Shown one piece after another: positions 12,222 to 23,031 of a stretch of DNA of 64,000 nt. The stretch covers positions 1 to 64,000 of the forward strand of contig VWPU01004989.1 in assembly GCA_013398955.1 (NCBI GenBank), written 5' to 3'. The DNA comes from Callaeas wilsoni. Lineage: Eukaryota > Chordata > Aves > Passeriformes > Callaeidae. Under the pieces are notes generated by a model. The model did not search any database and was not told the DNA's origin. It was given only the letters and a program-made list of their open reading frames with translations. The position numbers were made by a program, and so were the translations under genes. The first letter of the stretch is position 1; every line of letters starts with the position of its first letter.

Positions 12222-12750
12222 AACCCTGCCTAGTATCTGACTGAGATGGAGTTAATTTTCCCCATAGCAGCCCTCACAGTGCTGTGCTTTGTTTTGGGAG
12301 CTAGAAAGGTGTTGATAACACACCAGTTCTTTGGCTGAACAGCTCTGTCTTTCCAGTGTTCCCCAACAATAGGCAGGGGGTGGGCAAGATCTTAGGAGGG
12401 GGCATAGCCAGGACAGCTGGCCCAAGTTGACACAGTTTGCTCAGCAATAAAAAGTTAAGAGAGGGAAGTGGGGGACACTTGTTACTGCACTGCTTCTCAT
12501 CCAGAACAACCATTACATGTATTGAAGCCCTACTTTCGAGGAAGAGGTTGGACATGGCTTGCTGATAGGAAGTGGAGAATTAATCTTGTTTTCATTTGCT
12601 TCTGCATGAGGCTTTTGCTTTTCCAAACTACCTTCCTCTTGACCCATGAGGTTTTTGTGTATTATTTTCTTTCCTTCCCGTTCTTCCAAGGAATGGAGTG
12701 CCAGAGTGGTTTAATGGACACCCAGTGTCCAGCCAAGATTGACCCACCAA
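12222..12750 (+). mobile_element. Avian endogenous-retrovirus solo LTR (old)
   Basis: Several blocks match, in order, an LTR family I know as abundant in birds, probably ERVL-class. They are GAGTTAATTTT (12249-12259), GTTGATAACACACCAGT (12311-12327), GGGGGTGGGCAAG, AGCCAGGACAGCTGG (12406-12420), and a TTATTTTCTTTCC segment near 12662. A decayed terminus (ACCCACCA) lies near 12742-12749. The promoter region looks degraded: where the family has a TATA box this copy has CAATAAAAAG (12445-12454). No primer-binding site, retroviral gene or second LTR lies nearby, so it is a solo LTR left by recombination. No target-site duplication survives. Length of about 529 bases is slightly short for the family. 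The 99-codon open stretch at 12468-12767 lies within the LTR and is not a gene. Confidence 0.82.
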
Positions 12751-15701
12751 AATCCACATTTTCTTAACAATCTAAATCATGTATTCTCAATCATAAATCT
12801 CTATTTAGAACTTTGCAGTTGAACTCTAAAGAAACACTAGGATGTTTGCCTTTCAATAGTCTCTCTGGAGATATTGACATGTATTGTTAAATTTGCATGT
12901 ATAATACGGTCTTCTACAAGATGCATATAGGGTGTGTAAGCTAAATTGTCTGAGCCATTTTGTCTCTAAATTTTTGCTTTAAATGCTAACATTTCTTTCT
13001 ACAATGCTCATCCCTACACTGTCTCAGTAGATTCTGCCCCTCTGAACTTTTGACTTTAGTGTATTTTGATGACACCGACTTTTGAGTCCTTGCAAATCAT
13101 TTTTTCTCTGCTTATTTTTGTTCCACGAAGTGACAAAATGGCCCCTTTAAGCCTTGGACTAAGTCTTTTTGATAATTCAGCTCTTGCAAATACTTTGTCT
13201 ATAGACCATAACTTTTAATATGCAAAGTACTGTGTAGGCAGCAGTTTTACAGGTACATGTCAATCTATTTTACTATATTCCTTTTCCTTGCTATTTTTTG
13301 TCTCCCACTGGCTGTATTGTCATTTTCATTTTATTTTCTTTTTAACCTCCAATGTTTTCTCTCCTCTTTATTTAAGAAAATATGAGATTTTGCAGGTTAA
13401 ACTTATCATATTAAAGGCTTCCATGTTCCATTGTTATAAATCATGAATACTATTAGACTCTACTAACACTGAAACTGCTTAATTTTGTTGTAATTTTCTG
13501 CAATAGCAGATCCTCTAGTGTTGGATTACTAAAGTGCTAGAGTAGAAGTATCCTTAGATAATTTTATATGATGAAGTGCATGATGTGCTTTGGATGTTCA
13601 GTTAGGATTTCTTTAACGTACTGAGATGCATGCTTTACGTGGACTGCAAATTATATATGTATCTATGTATGCATATATACAAATATTTCTATTGTCAAAG
13701 TTCAGTGTTCCTTTGCTGTAAAGTCTCTGGTAAAATAATCTGCATTTAAAAGACCACCAGTTCATGAAACCGTGCTATTCTCAGTAACCATATTGTATCA
13801 CATCCTCTTCATACTTGAGAAGATTTAGAGTACTCCTACATTGCAAGGAAGGAGCTAAAAGAGAAGTTGTATGATTACTTCATTTTTAGTTTGTGGGAGT
13901 TCTTTATTTTGACGGGGACAACCCATGGATTCCTGAAATTTGGCTTAGATGAAAGTAGTTAAAATCCAATTTAGATAAAGAAAAACCTTTACCAGATACA
14001 TGAGGACTGTGCTTTGATACGGTATTTTAAGCAGATAGATAATAAACTTGTAAAAGCATCTGTAGGAGATCCAAAATTACTTGCAATTTATGTTTCAATA
14101 GCAAAATAGCTGCTGCAGAAGGAGTGAGTGAATTTTGAAAATTGTCTGTGAAGTGTTTTGACACTTTCTGAAAAGGAAACAGTTTGTTTTGAAATTATAT
14201 TTTTGTTATTTTATTGTGACTGAAATACTTTCTGCTGATACACGAGTTTATCTTCTCTTTTGGTTTAAAGAAGAAGAAAGCCCTCTAATAATTTATTTTC
14301 AGTTCAAGAGAAAACTTGAGCAAGAAAATCATAATCCCTTTATCAACCACTTTTAATAATGCAGAAAATCATCATTATATACCAAGTAATGCAAAGTCAT
14401 GCTTTTAAAAAAAAAAAATTGAGGGAGAAAGTCTGTCATTGCGTCCGCTGATACTCTCTGCTTATGGTCGTATGCATATTAAGTGCAAAAAATAGCTAGA
14501 ATAAAAAAAAAGGCAACATTTTTAATGTCAGAAGAGTCTGTAATGCTATGAGTAACTTCCTCAGACAATGAAATTGTATGTTCATGTCTTCCATAGAAAT
14601 AAGAGGCTCCAAAACATTTACCGTTAGGAAATACAATCCTACTGAAAATGATGGAAGACATCCTCTTCATGCCTCATAGCTGGCAGGATAGGGCTCCAAG
14701 AGTTTATAAAATCCTTAGAAAGTCTGGATGTTGAGGAGTTGTTCACGTATTTCTGATTACAGCACTTAGTTTGGCCAAGTGTTTAAAAGAACATTTTATA
14801 AATCTCTAAGATTCTAGGATTGTTGACATATCACAGTTACTGGTCACAGAAAGTGAGGAAATGCAGCTCCCAAAGAGTTAGAAGTTCATCTACAACATAG
14901 CAAGTAGGACCTTTCATTTTATCTCCAGAATGCATATAATGTCCAATTTTTATCATCATAATAAAACTTGAAAATAACTGAATAGTGTAGAAAAAGCCCC
15001 CACGAAACACAAAATTAGACTGGAAAAGGCAGAAATGTATTTCACAACAAGCTGCTGGAGTTTTCAACAGGTAAGTATAAATTTAATTAGTGAAGGATAA
15101 AAGACCCATTTTCTCATACTTTTCTGTCTGAATCAAGGAAACATCAAGGAAAAGACTGGCAATTATTCAGTTCCCGTTAAAAATCTTTAGCTGTTTTCAG
15201 ATACAGACTTCACGGATGCTTAGGAAATGTTAAGTGACTGGTTCTAAATATCTCTTTATATTCAGTTGTTTCTTCTTTTATTTCTGACAGCACTCTTCTT
15301 TGTACATTGAACTAATTTTTACTTCTTTTTTTTTAATTTGAATCAGCTTTTAATGTTACTTTACAAAAGAATTACCAGAGGAGCATTTGGAATTTTAAAG
15401 CACAACTTTTTTAAAAGTGTGCTCTTCAGATACAGAATTTTTTTACTTATTTCCTCTCATAGTAATTTTTTCAAAACTATCTGAAATTTTACGTATCTGA
15501 AAAAGGCTGAATTTTTCACTTTAGTCCTCTCCTTCTTCCTCCCTGTCCTCCAACTGCCTATCCTGAGAAATTTCTAACAAAATAAAATTCTTGTTCAACT
15601 CTATATTAACCCAGCTAGTTCCTCAACTCCAGTGAAGCAATTTTTTTTTTCTGGAAAACGATACTGGGTTTCAAGATATCCCTCTTTTGGAACCAGAGAC
15701 A

Positions 15702-15727
15702 TCTCTCTCTCTCTGTCTCTCTCTCTC
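15702..15727 (+). repeat. (TC)n microsatellite
   Basis: Thirteen TC-type dinucleotides with one G interruption (TCTCTGTCTC). On the minus strand it encodes the Arg/Glu-rich run in a 98-codon open stretch, which explains why that stretch looks protein-like. Confidence 0.9.
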
Positions 15728-16029
15728 ATGGCCTTGAAAAACAGTCTGCAGTGGACAAATCCTTTCCTCAGCACCTGCACAGTGTAACCTGGTGAGCACC
15801 AAGAAATGTGAAATGCAATGAAGCGGGAAGATTCCCTGAGATTAAATGCAGTGCCATTTCTGTTTCTCTCTTTCTGCCTCTGCATGTATGATAACATAAT
15901 AATATATTTTCATAGTATTGTAAATGCTTTAATTGGAAGGAAATGTTCCTAAGGCAATGTTATAAGCAGTTTCTTTACCTCATAACAGGTTTTGTGCTTT
16001 TCCCGTGAAAAACAATGTCTTTCATAGAA

Positions 16030-16290
16030 ACAACAACAAAAATTATTAATTAGTCTCATTTTTAATTAAATTATGATTCCCATTTAACAGTGATTGAATT
16101 GAAATAGCCAGATAAATTAAGATAACAACATTTAGCTTAATTAAATTAGGTATGGTATTACTTCTTATTACCATTGTGAATCACTAAGACAATGGAACTA
16201 AAAATTTCCTTGCTTTACAATTCATTCATTTATTTGTGCATGCAAATGTACTTTATTATTAAAAGAAAATTATTAACAGGCTTATATATT
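16030..16290. promoter_or_regulatory. Candidate conserved non-coding element (homeodomain/SOX/octamer motifs)
   Basis: Contains TTAATTAG (16046-16053), TTAATTAA near 16061, TTAATTAAATTAGG near 16138 and an exact POU octamer ATGCAAAT (16240-16247). Two SOX-type cores stand in everted orientation, CCATTGT (16171-16177) and ACAATGG (16189-16195), perfect 7-bp arms 11 bases apart. The combination resembles neural or pluripotency enhancers bound by SOX and POU factors. The sequence is AT-rich, so TAATTA matches are partly expected by chance; the octamer plus paired SOX sites are less so. Function is inferred. Confidence 0.3.
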
Positions 16291-16833
16291 TTTATGTTTT
16301 AAAATGTATCCTTCATTTGAATTTAAAAATATTTTCATACCTGAAAAATATTTATGTAAGAAAGCTACTTGATGTTTTCAATCTTAAATCCAGAACTCCT
16401 ACATTTTTGTCAAGATAATATTAAAAAAGAGTATTATGCATATTTTAAAAAATATAAAACTATTTATATTAGTCCTAAGCTGTGTTCCTTTAGATCTGAG
16501 TTACTCCACTTCCATTAAACAATCCTTTAGTTTAAAGTAAATTTCCCATTGTAAAGTTCCACTTTGGAAAATCTACCATTAAGTGTTTCTAGCAATTCTG
16601 CTGTCCTTCCTGATAGCAGGAATGCAGCACTTTACTTCAACTTCACATTTTGCTGAAATGCTTCTTGTCAGAGGTTACACCTGAACAAATAGCATATAAG
16701 CTTGTTTGCATAAGTCCATGAAATCCAAATTTTGCTTATAAAAGAGACAAATGGGAGAATAGTTCAACTATTAAAAAGAAGGCAAAAGAGCCAAATAATT
16801 ACACCCTTATTTGCCAGTCTCCTATACAAGGAT

Positions 16834-16980
16834 GAGATATATTTTTTTAAAAAAAAAATTATATAAATTATATAAATAAATTAATAAATTATATCTAATA
16901 TATAAATAATATAATATATAACATAAACATGTCTAAATATTATATCTATAAAATATATAAAATTTATAAATTATATAAAT
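16834..16980. repeat. Extremely AT-rich low-complexity tract
   Basis: About 147 bases almost without G or C, built of ATAAATTATATAAATA-like words with many self-complementary TATATA and AATATATT elements. Such tracts unwind easily and are common in matrix-attachment regions. They also arise by microsatellite decay, and nothing here decides between the two. Confidence 0.85.
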
Positions 16981-18521
16981 CAAAAACAACCATAAAAATA
17001 AATTATTTTATTTTTATCAGTTATAGAGTGCCTTTAAGAAAAATATGTAAGGCTTTTACAGATAAAAGTTAACATGAAAACAGAGATATCACATTTTTGA
17101 AAGAAAATCCACTTTAAAAAATATTCAAAACGGCAACAGTCATACAGGCAAAAAAAGAGATGCTTTTCTTCAGTGAGAACATGAGAAAAGCGCTCAGTCA
17201 TTGCATTCCTTATTCCTGTAGTTGTCTTTTCCAAGTTCTGATCATTGTCAGAGATGAACTAGATGGAACACTGAATTCAAATGGGGCTCTTATGTGTACA
17301 AGACTTTGTATATTTCTTGGATTTTCTCCTAAAGGGTTTTTCTATTGTTTCTAATTCTATTCAGATCCTTTTCAAGAAAAACACTATTTATTTGGAAGCT
17401 TTCCAGACACCAGAGTAACAGCTCATAAAGAAAGACAAACATGACTGGAAGGTATGTTTTGCCACAGGACACGTCTATCTTAGCTCTAAAATCTAAGACC
17501 AGGAATCACACTTTCGAACTTGATCTTTCAAGTGTCACAACTTCCTCTGCTTTGGTTCATACTCAGAAGTAGGCAAATAGGATTAGTTTTGATGAGACTG
17601 AACTGGGAGATCAGCTCAAGAACACTAATGGACATTCTTTGAAGAGGATCAGACTAGGGCAAACCCAAGCCGGACTTGCCAAAAGACAAGTAGAGCAGAT
17701 TCTGGGTCTGCAACAAAAACTGCTTTGCTTTATTGGCCCCAACGACATCATAAAATTTAACACCCACATGATCATAAAAAATGCCCCATTTTGCTTAACT
17801 CTCAGAGAGTATAAAAACACTGCACTGCCTGTGTGTGTGATAAAATAGTTCTATTGTGGCAGTTTGGAGTATTTGACCTAAAGACCATGACTTTGGATTT
17901 ATTTTCTCACTATTGCAAAGTCAGATGCTTGGAAGACATTTTTAAGATAAATAAGCAATTATCAAGTCTCTTCTAGCAACAATAGGAACGGAAAAAGAAA
18001 AATAACTTTTCCAGGTTCTTTTTTAAATAAATACAGTGGAGAAACATATTATTAGAGTAAATTAGTGAAAGGTTGGCAAAATGGTGAAGATCTTTTACAA
18101 TGGATAATTCAGATTTCCTTCTGAGCAAGCACTAATAATCATTAGTTCAAGCTTTTTTTATTATCAGCAACTGAAGAATAAAATGTAGTTTTAAGTATGT
18201 TTTTAAAATTCAATAAATAAATGAATCAACGTAAGCTTTATTTAAAAACAGCATCCAACCAACTAGCCCACTCACTCACTCCAGTTCCATTTCCAGAAAA
18301 TAAATGAATTGAAACTAGAAACCTAGTTTCATTTCATACACAGGTATTTCTTTTCTATTCCAAAGCTTGCACCAAGCACTTATTTGCTGCTGAAAACAGG
18401 TTTCTTTAAAAACAAAAACCAAACACACAGAATAAAAAAAAAAACCCTCACCACTTTCAGGATTTGTAAACTGATGGTCAAACTCTAAGACACGTTAAAT
18501 TGGACTCCCAAGCAAACAAGC

Positions 18522-18570
18522 AAAAAAATAAAAATAAAAATAAAAATAAATAAAAAAATTTAAATAAAAA
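18522..18570 (+). repeat. (AAAAT)n A-rich microsatellite
   Basis: Repeats of AAAAT/AAATA interrupted near the end (AAAAAAATTTAAATAAAAAG). It is the reverse-complement type of the array at 9116. No retrotransposon body precedes it. Confidence 0.85.
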
Positions 18571-19099
18571 GAGATCTTGGAAAGAAGCTCCCTTTATCAT
18601 AGGAATTATTTCTTTCATCAACTGTAAAGACACTTGGAGTTACTAACATGCAATTATAGTTTCAACAGCTGCAAACCTAGAATTAATTTCCACTTAAATA
18701 TTTGATCTTACTTACCTGTATGGCTTTAAAATACATAGTGGAAGCATTTCCTTTAGGTGTAGTACATCTGTTTAGATGCTGTTTTCAGTTTTTTGTTTTG
18801 TAATTGCCTCAGTATTTTTAAAAAACAAATGAAAGGCTTTCAGTAATGATAGAAAAAATGCCTATCTCACTTTAGGCATTAAGAAAATATAAGCATAAAT
18901 ATTCTTCAGTAATTTTTAAGAGACAGATCCATATTAGCATTCTCCTGAGCACAAATGAACTGATACAAGAAGTGAAAGTGTGTATACGTTAATCCCATGA
19001 CTAGGTAAAGGAAAGCTTTAGAAATGTAACTTAATGTCTTAAAGTTTTGAAACATATGGAAGTCTAATTTTTGTACTAATATTTATTACTTATCACAAT

Positions 19100-19121
19100 G
19101 ATTCTATCTAGATTCTATCTA
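19100..19121 (+). repeat. Exact tandem duplication, 11-bp unit x2
   Basis: GATTCTATCTA is present at 19100-19110 and directly again at 19111-19121. Small slippage-type event. Confidence 0.9.
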
Positions 19122-22100
19122 GAAACACTTATTTCTTGCTTCCGAGTCACAGACAAAAAACAAGTTTTGAAGCTACAAAGCAAAATACTTAGAACAATTA
19201 TTTGCTTTTTGAAGGTCAAAGAATTCTTTGAATATTTAGAGCAGTGTGTGACACAACACGTCAAGCAGCTTCTCTAATTAGGAACTAAACAAGGCACTAC
19301 TATTCCCATTGAGGTGAAATGTATCAAAATAAGAAATTATAGGCTATGTGGTCAGCACCTTCTAAATTAGCCACATATTAGTACCCAAAGGGTCTACTGC
19401 TCCAAACAACACCAGTTACTTTACCCCATGGGACTGTAACAGAAACAGAAAGTAAAGAGAAAAACAGAATTTCTCCTGTTTGCTGAGAAAGTGTAAAATC
19501 AGTTAAAAGAGCTTTTAAGAATGTTGCATATTCAGAAAAACTACATTTTGGGCTATTGCGTTGGTGGGGAGAAGACTGAAAAAAGCGTTCAGCAAGAAGG
19601 AAAGTATGTGTTGGCTATAGTTCATCAGGGAAAGAGTCTGCACACCTTAGGAGCAGGAATGCTGAGGAAACTTGGTATATCATGTGAAGGGACACATGAA
19701 ACAAAGCATGGAGTGGCCCCAAAGGATGGAGTGTTGCAGTCATGTTCTGTTGAGACCAATATAGATATGAAAAAAAAAGAGAAACACAGCAGTGTTGTGG
19801 TTTTGTTTTGTCATAAACAATTCAGCTCATGGGAACGAAGCCTTAGGAAGATTCAGATGGTAAATGAAAGCTGAACTTTCCTTCATTAACTGGAAAATAC
19901 ATACTATTTTTTATACATATGCTAATGACTAAAATGACTCAAACTCCAGCTAAATGTGAAAGGAACTGTAACTCTACCTTTGCCCCTCCCTCAAAGACTG
20001 GTCAGGTGCAAGGTTCTTGACTTCTCTGAGGGTGCTGATAAATTGATGAAATATCAAATATTGAATATAAAGGGTTGAAGGAAACCCCCCTTTCACAAGA
20101 CAGCATTGAAGGGAACAGGTGTCTAGTTCCTCCTCTCTTTTTGCTGCCATCAGACCAAGGAAGTACTGCTGTTCTTCGAAAGAAGGCACCTTAACCACCA
20201 AGCAATACAAACCAAGATGCTAGTCTGTAGTCCCTTGTACATTTAGGAGAGGTTTGGAGAGATTATTTCAGTATGATGCTACAAGGCAGTGGACTGGGAT
20301 AATGTATACAAGTGTTTCTAAAGGCAAAAAAGCATAGAGTGTTAATGTGACTTACTGCCTATTTTCTTTTTATGTAAGTTAAAATTACTACTGGCCTTGT
20401 GGAAGCACAAATTATATGACCCAGAAAAGTTGCTTTAGTAGGCCACTGGCTGGTGTTGTATAGCTGGCACTGTTTTTTGCAATTAAAAACAATAATAATG
20501 CAATATTGAACTATATTTATATTTTGAAGATGTCATAGAATGCACCATCTTGGAGTGATACATATTGGGAAAGCAAGGCATAAAAATAAAATAAATACAT
20601 ATACTGAGTGCGTGTATGTCATTCTAACATTTATTTATCAGGTAGCACAGGTATCCTAACATAATCCTTTTTCCCAGCAACTTTGTTTAGCGTTCCTGAG
20701 AATCAGGATGACTGGATGTCTTGCTAAATACTAAATACTCTACTGCATGGATATTACTGCTAGGGTTAAAACAAAAGCCTTGGAGTCTCTAAAGCTTTAT
20801 GTTTTATTCTAGATTCTTGAAGTAATAATGACTTGACTAGAAAAAATTTATGCAAGGCAGCTTGAAAATCATGCTTCTTTGTATAAGTTATATGATACTG
20901 GGTAAGGATCAAAGGAGCAGTAGCAGAAATCTGAAAAAATCGTATTTACTGAGCTTATAATTTTTTTTTTCTTTGAATGTGTTTCTGCAACAAGCAATCA
21001 AGCTGTGAAAGTATACAGAAGATGACAAAAATAAAAGAAGTAAAGGGTAAAACCCAATGCACTTTCATAATTTTTTATTCTTGATATAGTTAGTTGAAAA
21101 GAATGTCTTTCAACATAAAGATTCAAGAGGTGTGAAGTTGTAAGATTTGACTTAAAATCTAGTTAAAGGTTGTCATAATTTTATCAACAGATAAATGGAG
21201 GGCATATCAAATTTCTGAAAATAAAATTTGTCCTGAATATAGTAAGTGGCAGGAGGCAAGTTCAGCAGGTAAGTAGCAAAATAAATATGGACGATTAGCA
21301 CTGTAAATGCAGACTACAGAGCAGCTGCCTGAAGACAACACCTTGTTCTGATCATTTGCCATTATGCAAAATAATTGAGGTTGTATATGGATAACCTTGT
21401 GATGCAAAGGACCTCTGCTGGAAGTACTGCTGTTGACTGAGAAGGATGTGTCCTTTTCTGTAAGCCAAAATTAAATCACCATTTCTACATGGGTTTAAAG
21501 TACTTTATATTTGTAGGATCTGTAGCCTATCGTATAAAATTTAATTATTCTTATGGTTAAGATAGGATTCGTCCCAGAAGAAAGCATGGAAGCAGAAGAA
21601 AGACATGGACCCTTGATCCATGATTAAAACAATACAAATGATCATCGCCTACACTTTCACTGGTCTGATCTCACCCTGTTGCTGCCTTACTTCATTCACA
21701 AGCTCTACAGACCAAATTCTGCAATGAAATGGCTCAGCTCTCTGATGGAGTCACTGGGCCAGCCTACCCATTTCCATGCAAAATATTGCACTGCACTGCC
21801 ACTCTGTTCTCTCACTTCTGCTACAGAGGCCTTGCTGCCATGTGAACACAGATTTCAGGCAAACCAGCTGATTAAGCCAGGCATGAAGACCTGGTGAATA
21901 CCTACTGGGTTTTGCTGAGAGTGGGTCTTCATATACCCATATATATCCATCCCTCCTTCCTTCATTCCTGGTTACCAGCACAGCTGGAGATAAGGAACTT
22001 TTCATTATGCACCTAAGACAAGCGCTGAATGAATGAGTTTGAATCTTCTGTGCAGCATTTCTTTGCAATTATGCTTATTTTAGATGGCTGAGTCATTTCT

Positions 22101-22641
22101 GCTACTCTTTGCCATCCCCTGATAACCCATGATAAACCATGCTTTCACTCCAGGATACCTGAATGCCATTTATATACTGACTTTAGGACAGACAGCATGG
22201 TGCAGCAACCTGTTGTGTCTAGACATTTGCTTTGACAAAAAGTAACCACCGCCGAAAGAAAGGGAAGGATGTTATATTTTCTATTTTAAAGCTGTGCTTT
22301 GGCCCTCAGGAGTTCAGACACTGATTACAGAGCGCTCTCCATCTGGGACAGCTTTCAATGGAAACATTCCCCAAATGAAGGAAAGATTTTTGGTCAAATG
22401 TCTATTTTCAGCCCAAAATTTCTTTTATTGTCTCATTTATCCACACTGTCATCTTTCTTAAGCCCACCTTCTCATCCATCATCTAGTTCAGTCAGTACTA
22501 TCCAGGCTTATAGCAGCCTCCATCTTCATCCATATTGCCAAGGCTGGCAGTGATGCCATGATGATATTTTACCTTTTCTTTTTATGCACCTTTTATGTAT
22601 TCACAGTATTCTGAGCATATATACTTGTAATTCTTTAGGCC

Positions 22642-23031
22642 TGATATCTTAGAATAGTTCTGGTATTCTGCTAGGCAAGAAGACCAAACATCCTAAAGGC
22701 TTTGCAATTGGAGGCCAGAAAGCCTTATGCTATCTTGAGAAACCAAGGCTCTCTCTGGAATAAATTTTGTAAACTAGGATTAAGCCCCGTCTGGGGGTAA
22801 TACTTTAGACTAGGGGGATGTCACGCCATTCATTTAAGCTTCTTATTGAGAATCTTCGTTAAATATGCTAATTTTCAAGGTCTATAAAATCGTATGTGCA
22901 GTATACTGGGGGGGTCCATTTTGGCGTATTCCAGCTTGACAAATTGTTGCACCTAAGGATCCTTACTAATAAATACCGAAGTAAAAACATTTTTATCCCC
23001 TAACCGTGTCTGGCTTATAATTCTAGGGCCA
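22642..23031 (+). mobile_element. Endogenous-retrovirus solo LTR, compact
   Basis: The block has LTR architecture in order: a U3-like part, a TATA box TCTATAAAAT (22881-22890), a poly(A) signal AATAAA at 22968-22973, then a short U5 ending near TTCTAGGGCCA (23021-23031). The AAGGATCCTTACTAATAAATACC and TTTTATCCCCTAACC words resemble the R/U5 part of avian LTRs I know. TATA-to-AATAAA spacing of about 85 bases is right for R. The 3' edge is well marked; the 5' edge (TGATATC at 22642, or TGGTATT at 22661) is a guess. No primer-binding site follows 23031 and no viral gene lies on either side, so it is a solo LTR. I could not find a target-site duplication. The core promoter is better preserved than in the LTR at 12222. 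Confidence 0.65.

Larger units (their letters stand above)
12751..22640. other. Unique non-coding DNA, 10 kb without a recognised gene
   Basis: AT-rich sequence with no identified transposon. Listed separately are a TC repeat at 15702, a motif cluster at 16030, an AT-rich tract at 16834, an (AAAAT)n tract at 18522 and a tandem duplication at 19100. Other open stretches (98 codons minus at 15601-15897; 117 codons plus at 19521-19874; 105 codons minus at 21751-22068) have no recognisable domain, signal peptide or repeat. Perfect donor-type GTAAGT sequences occur at 15071 and 21270 without clear partner acceptors. Confidence 0.5.

Noticed and set aside
12468..12767. Plus-strand open stretch of 99 codons
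   Set aside because: Lies inside the solo LTR at 12222-12750; not a gene.
15601..15897. Minus-strand 98-codon stretch with an Arg/Glu-rich run
   Set aside because: The charged run is translation of the (TC)n microsatellite.
19521..19874. Plus-strand open stretch of 117 codons
   Set aside because: Starts TTG, resembles no family, and has a Lys-rich stretch from a local A run; no flanking exon signals.
20533..20560. TCATAGAATGCACCATCTTGG, like an antisense CR1 start
   Set aside because: The following sequence diverges at once from CR1.
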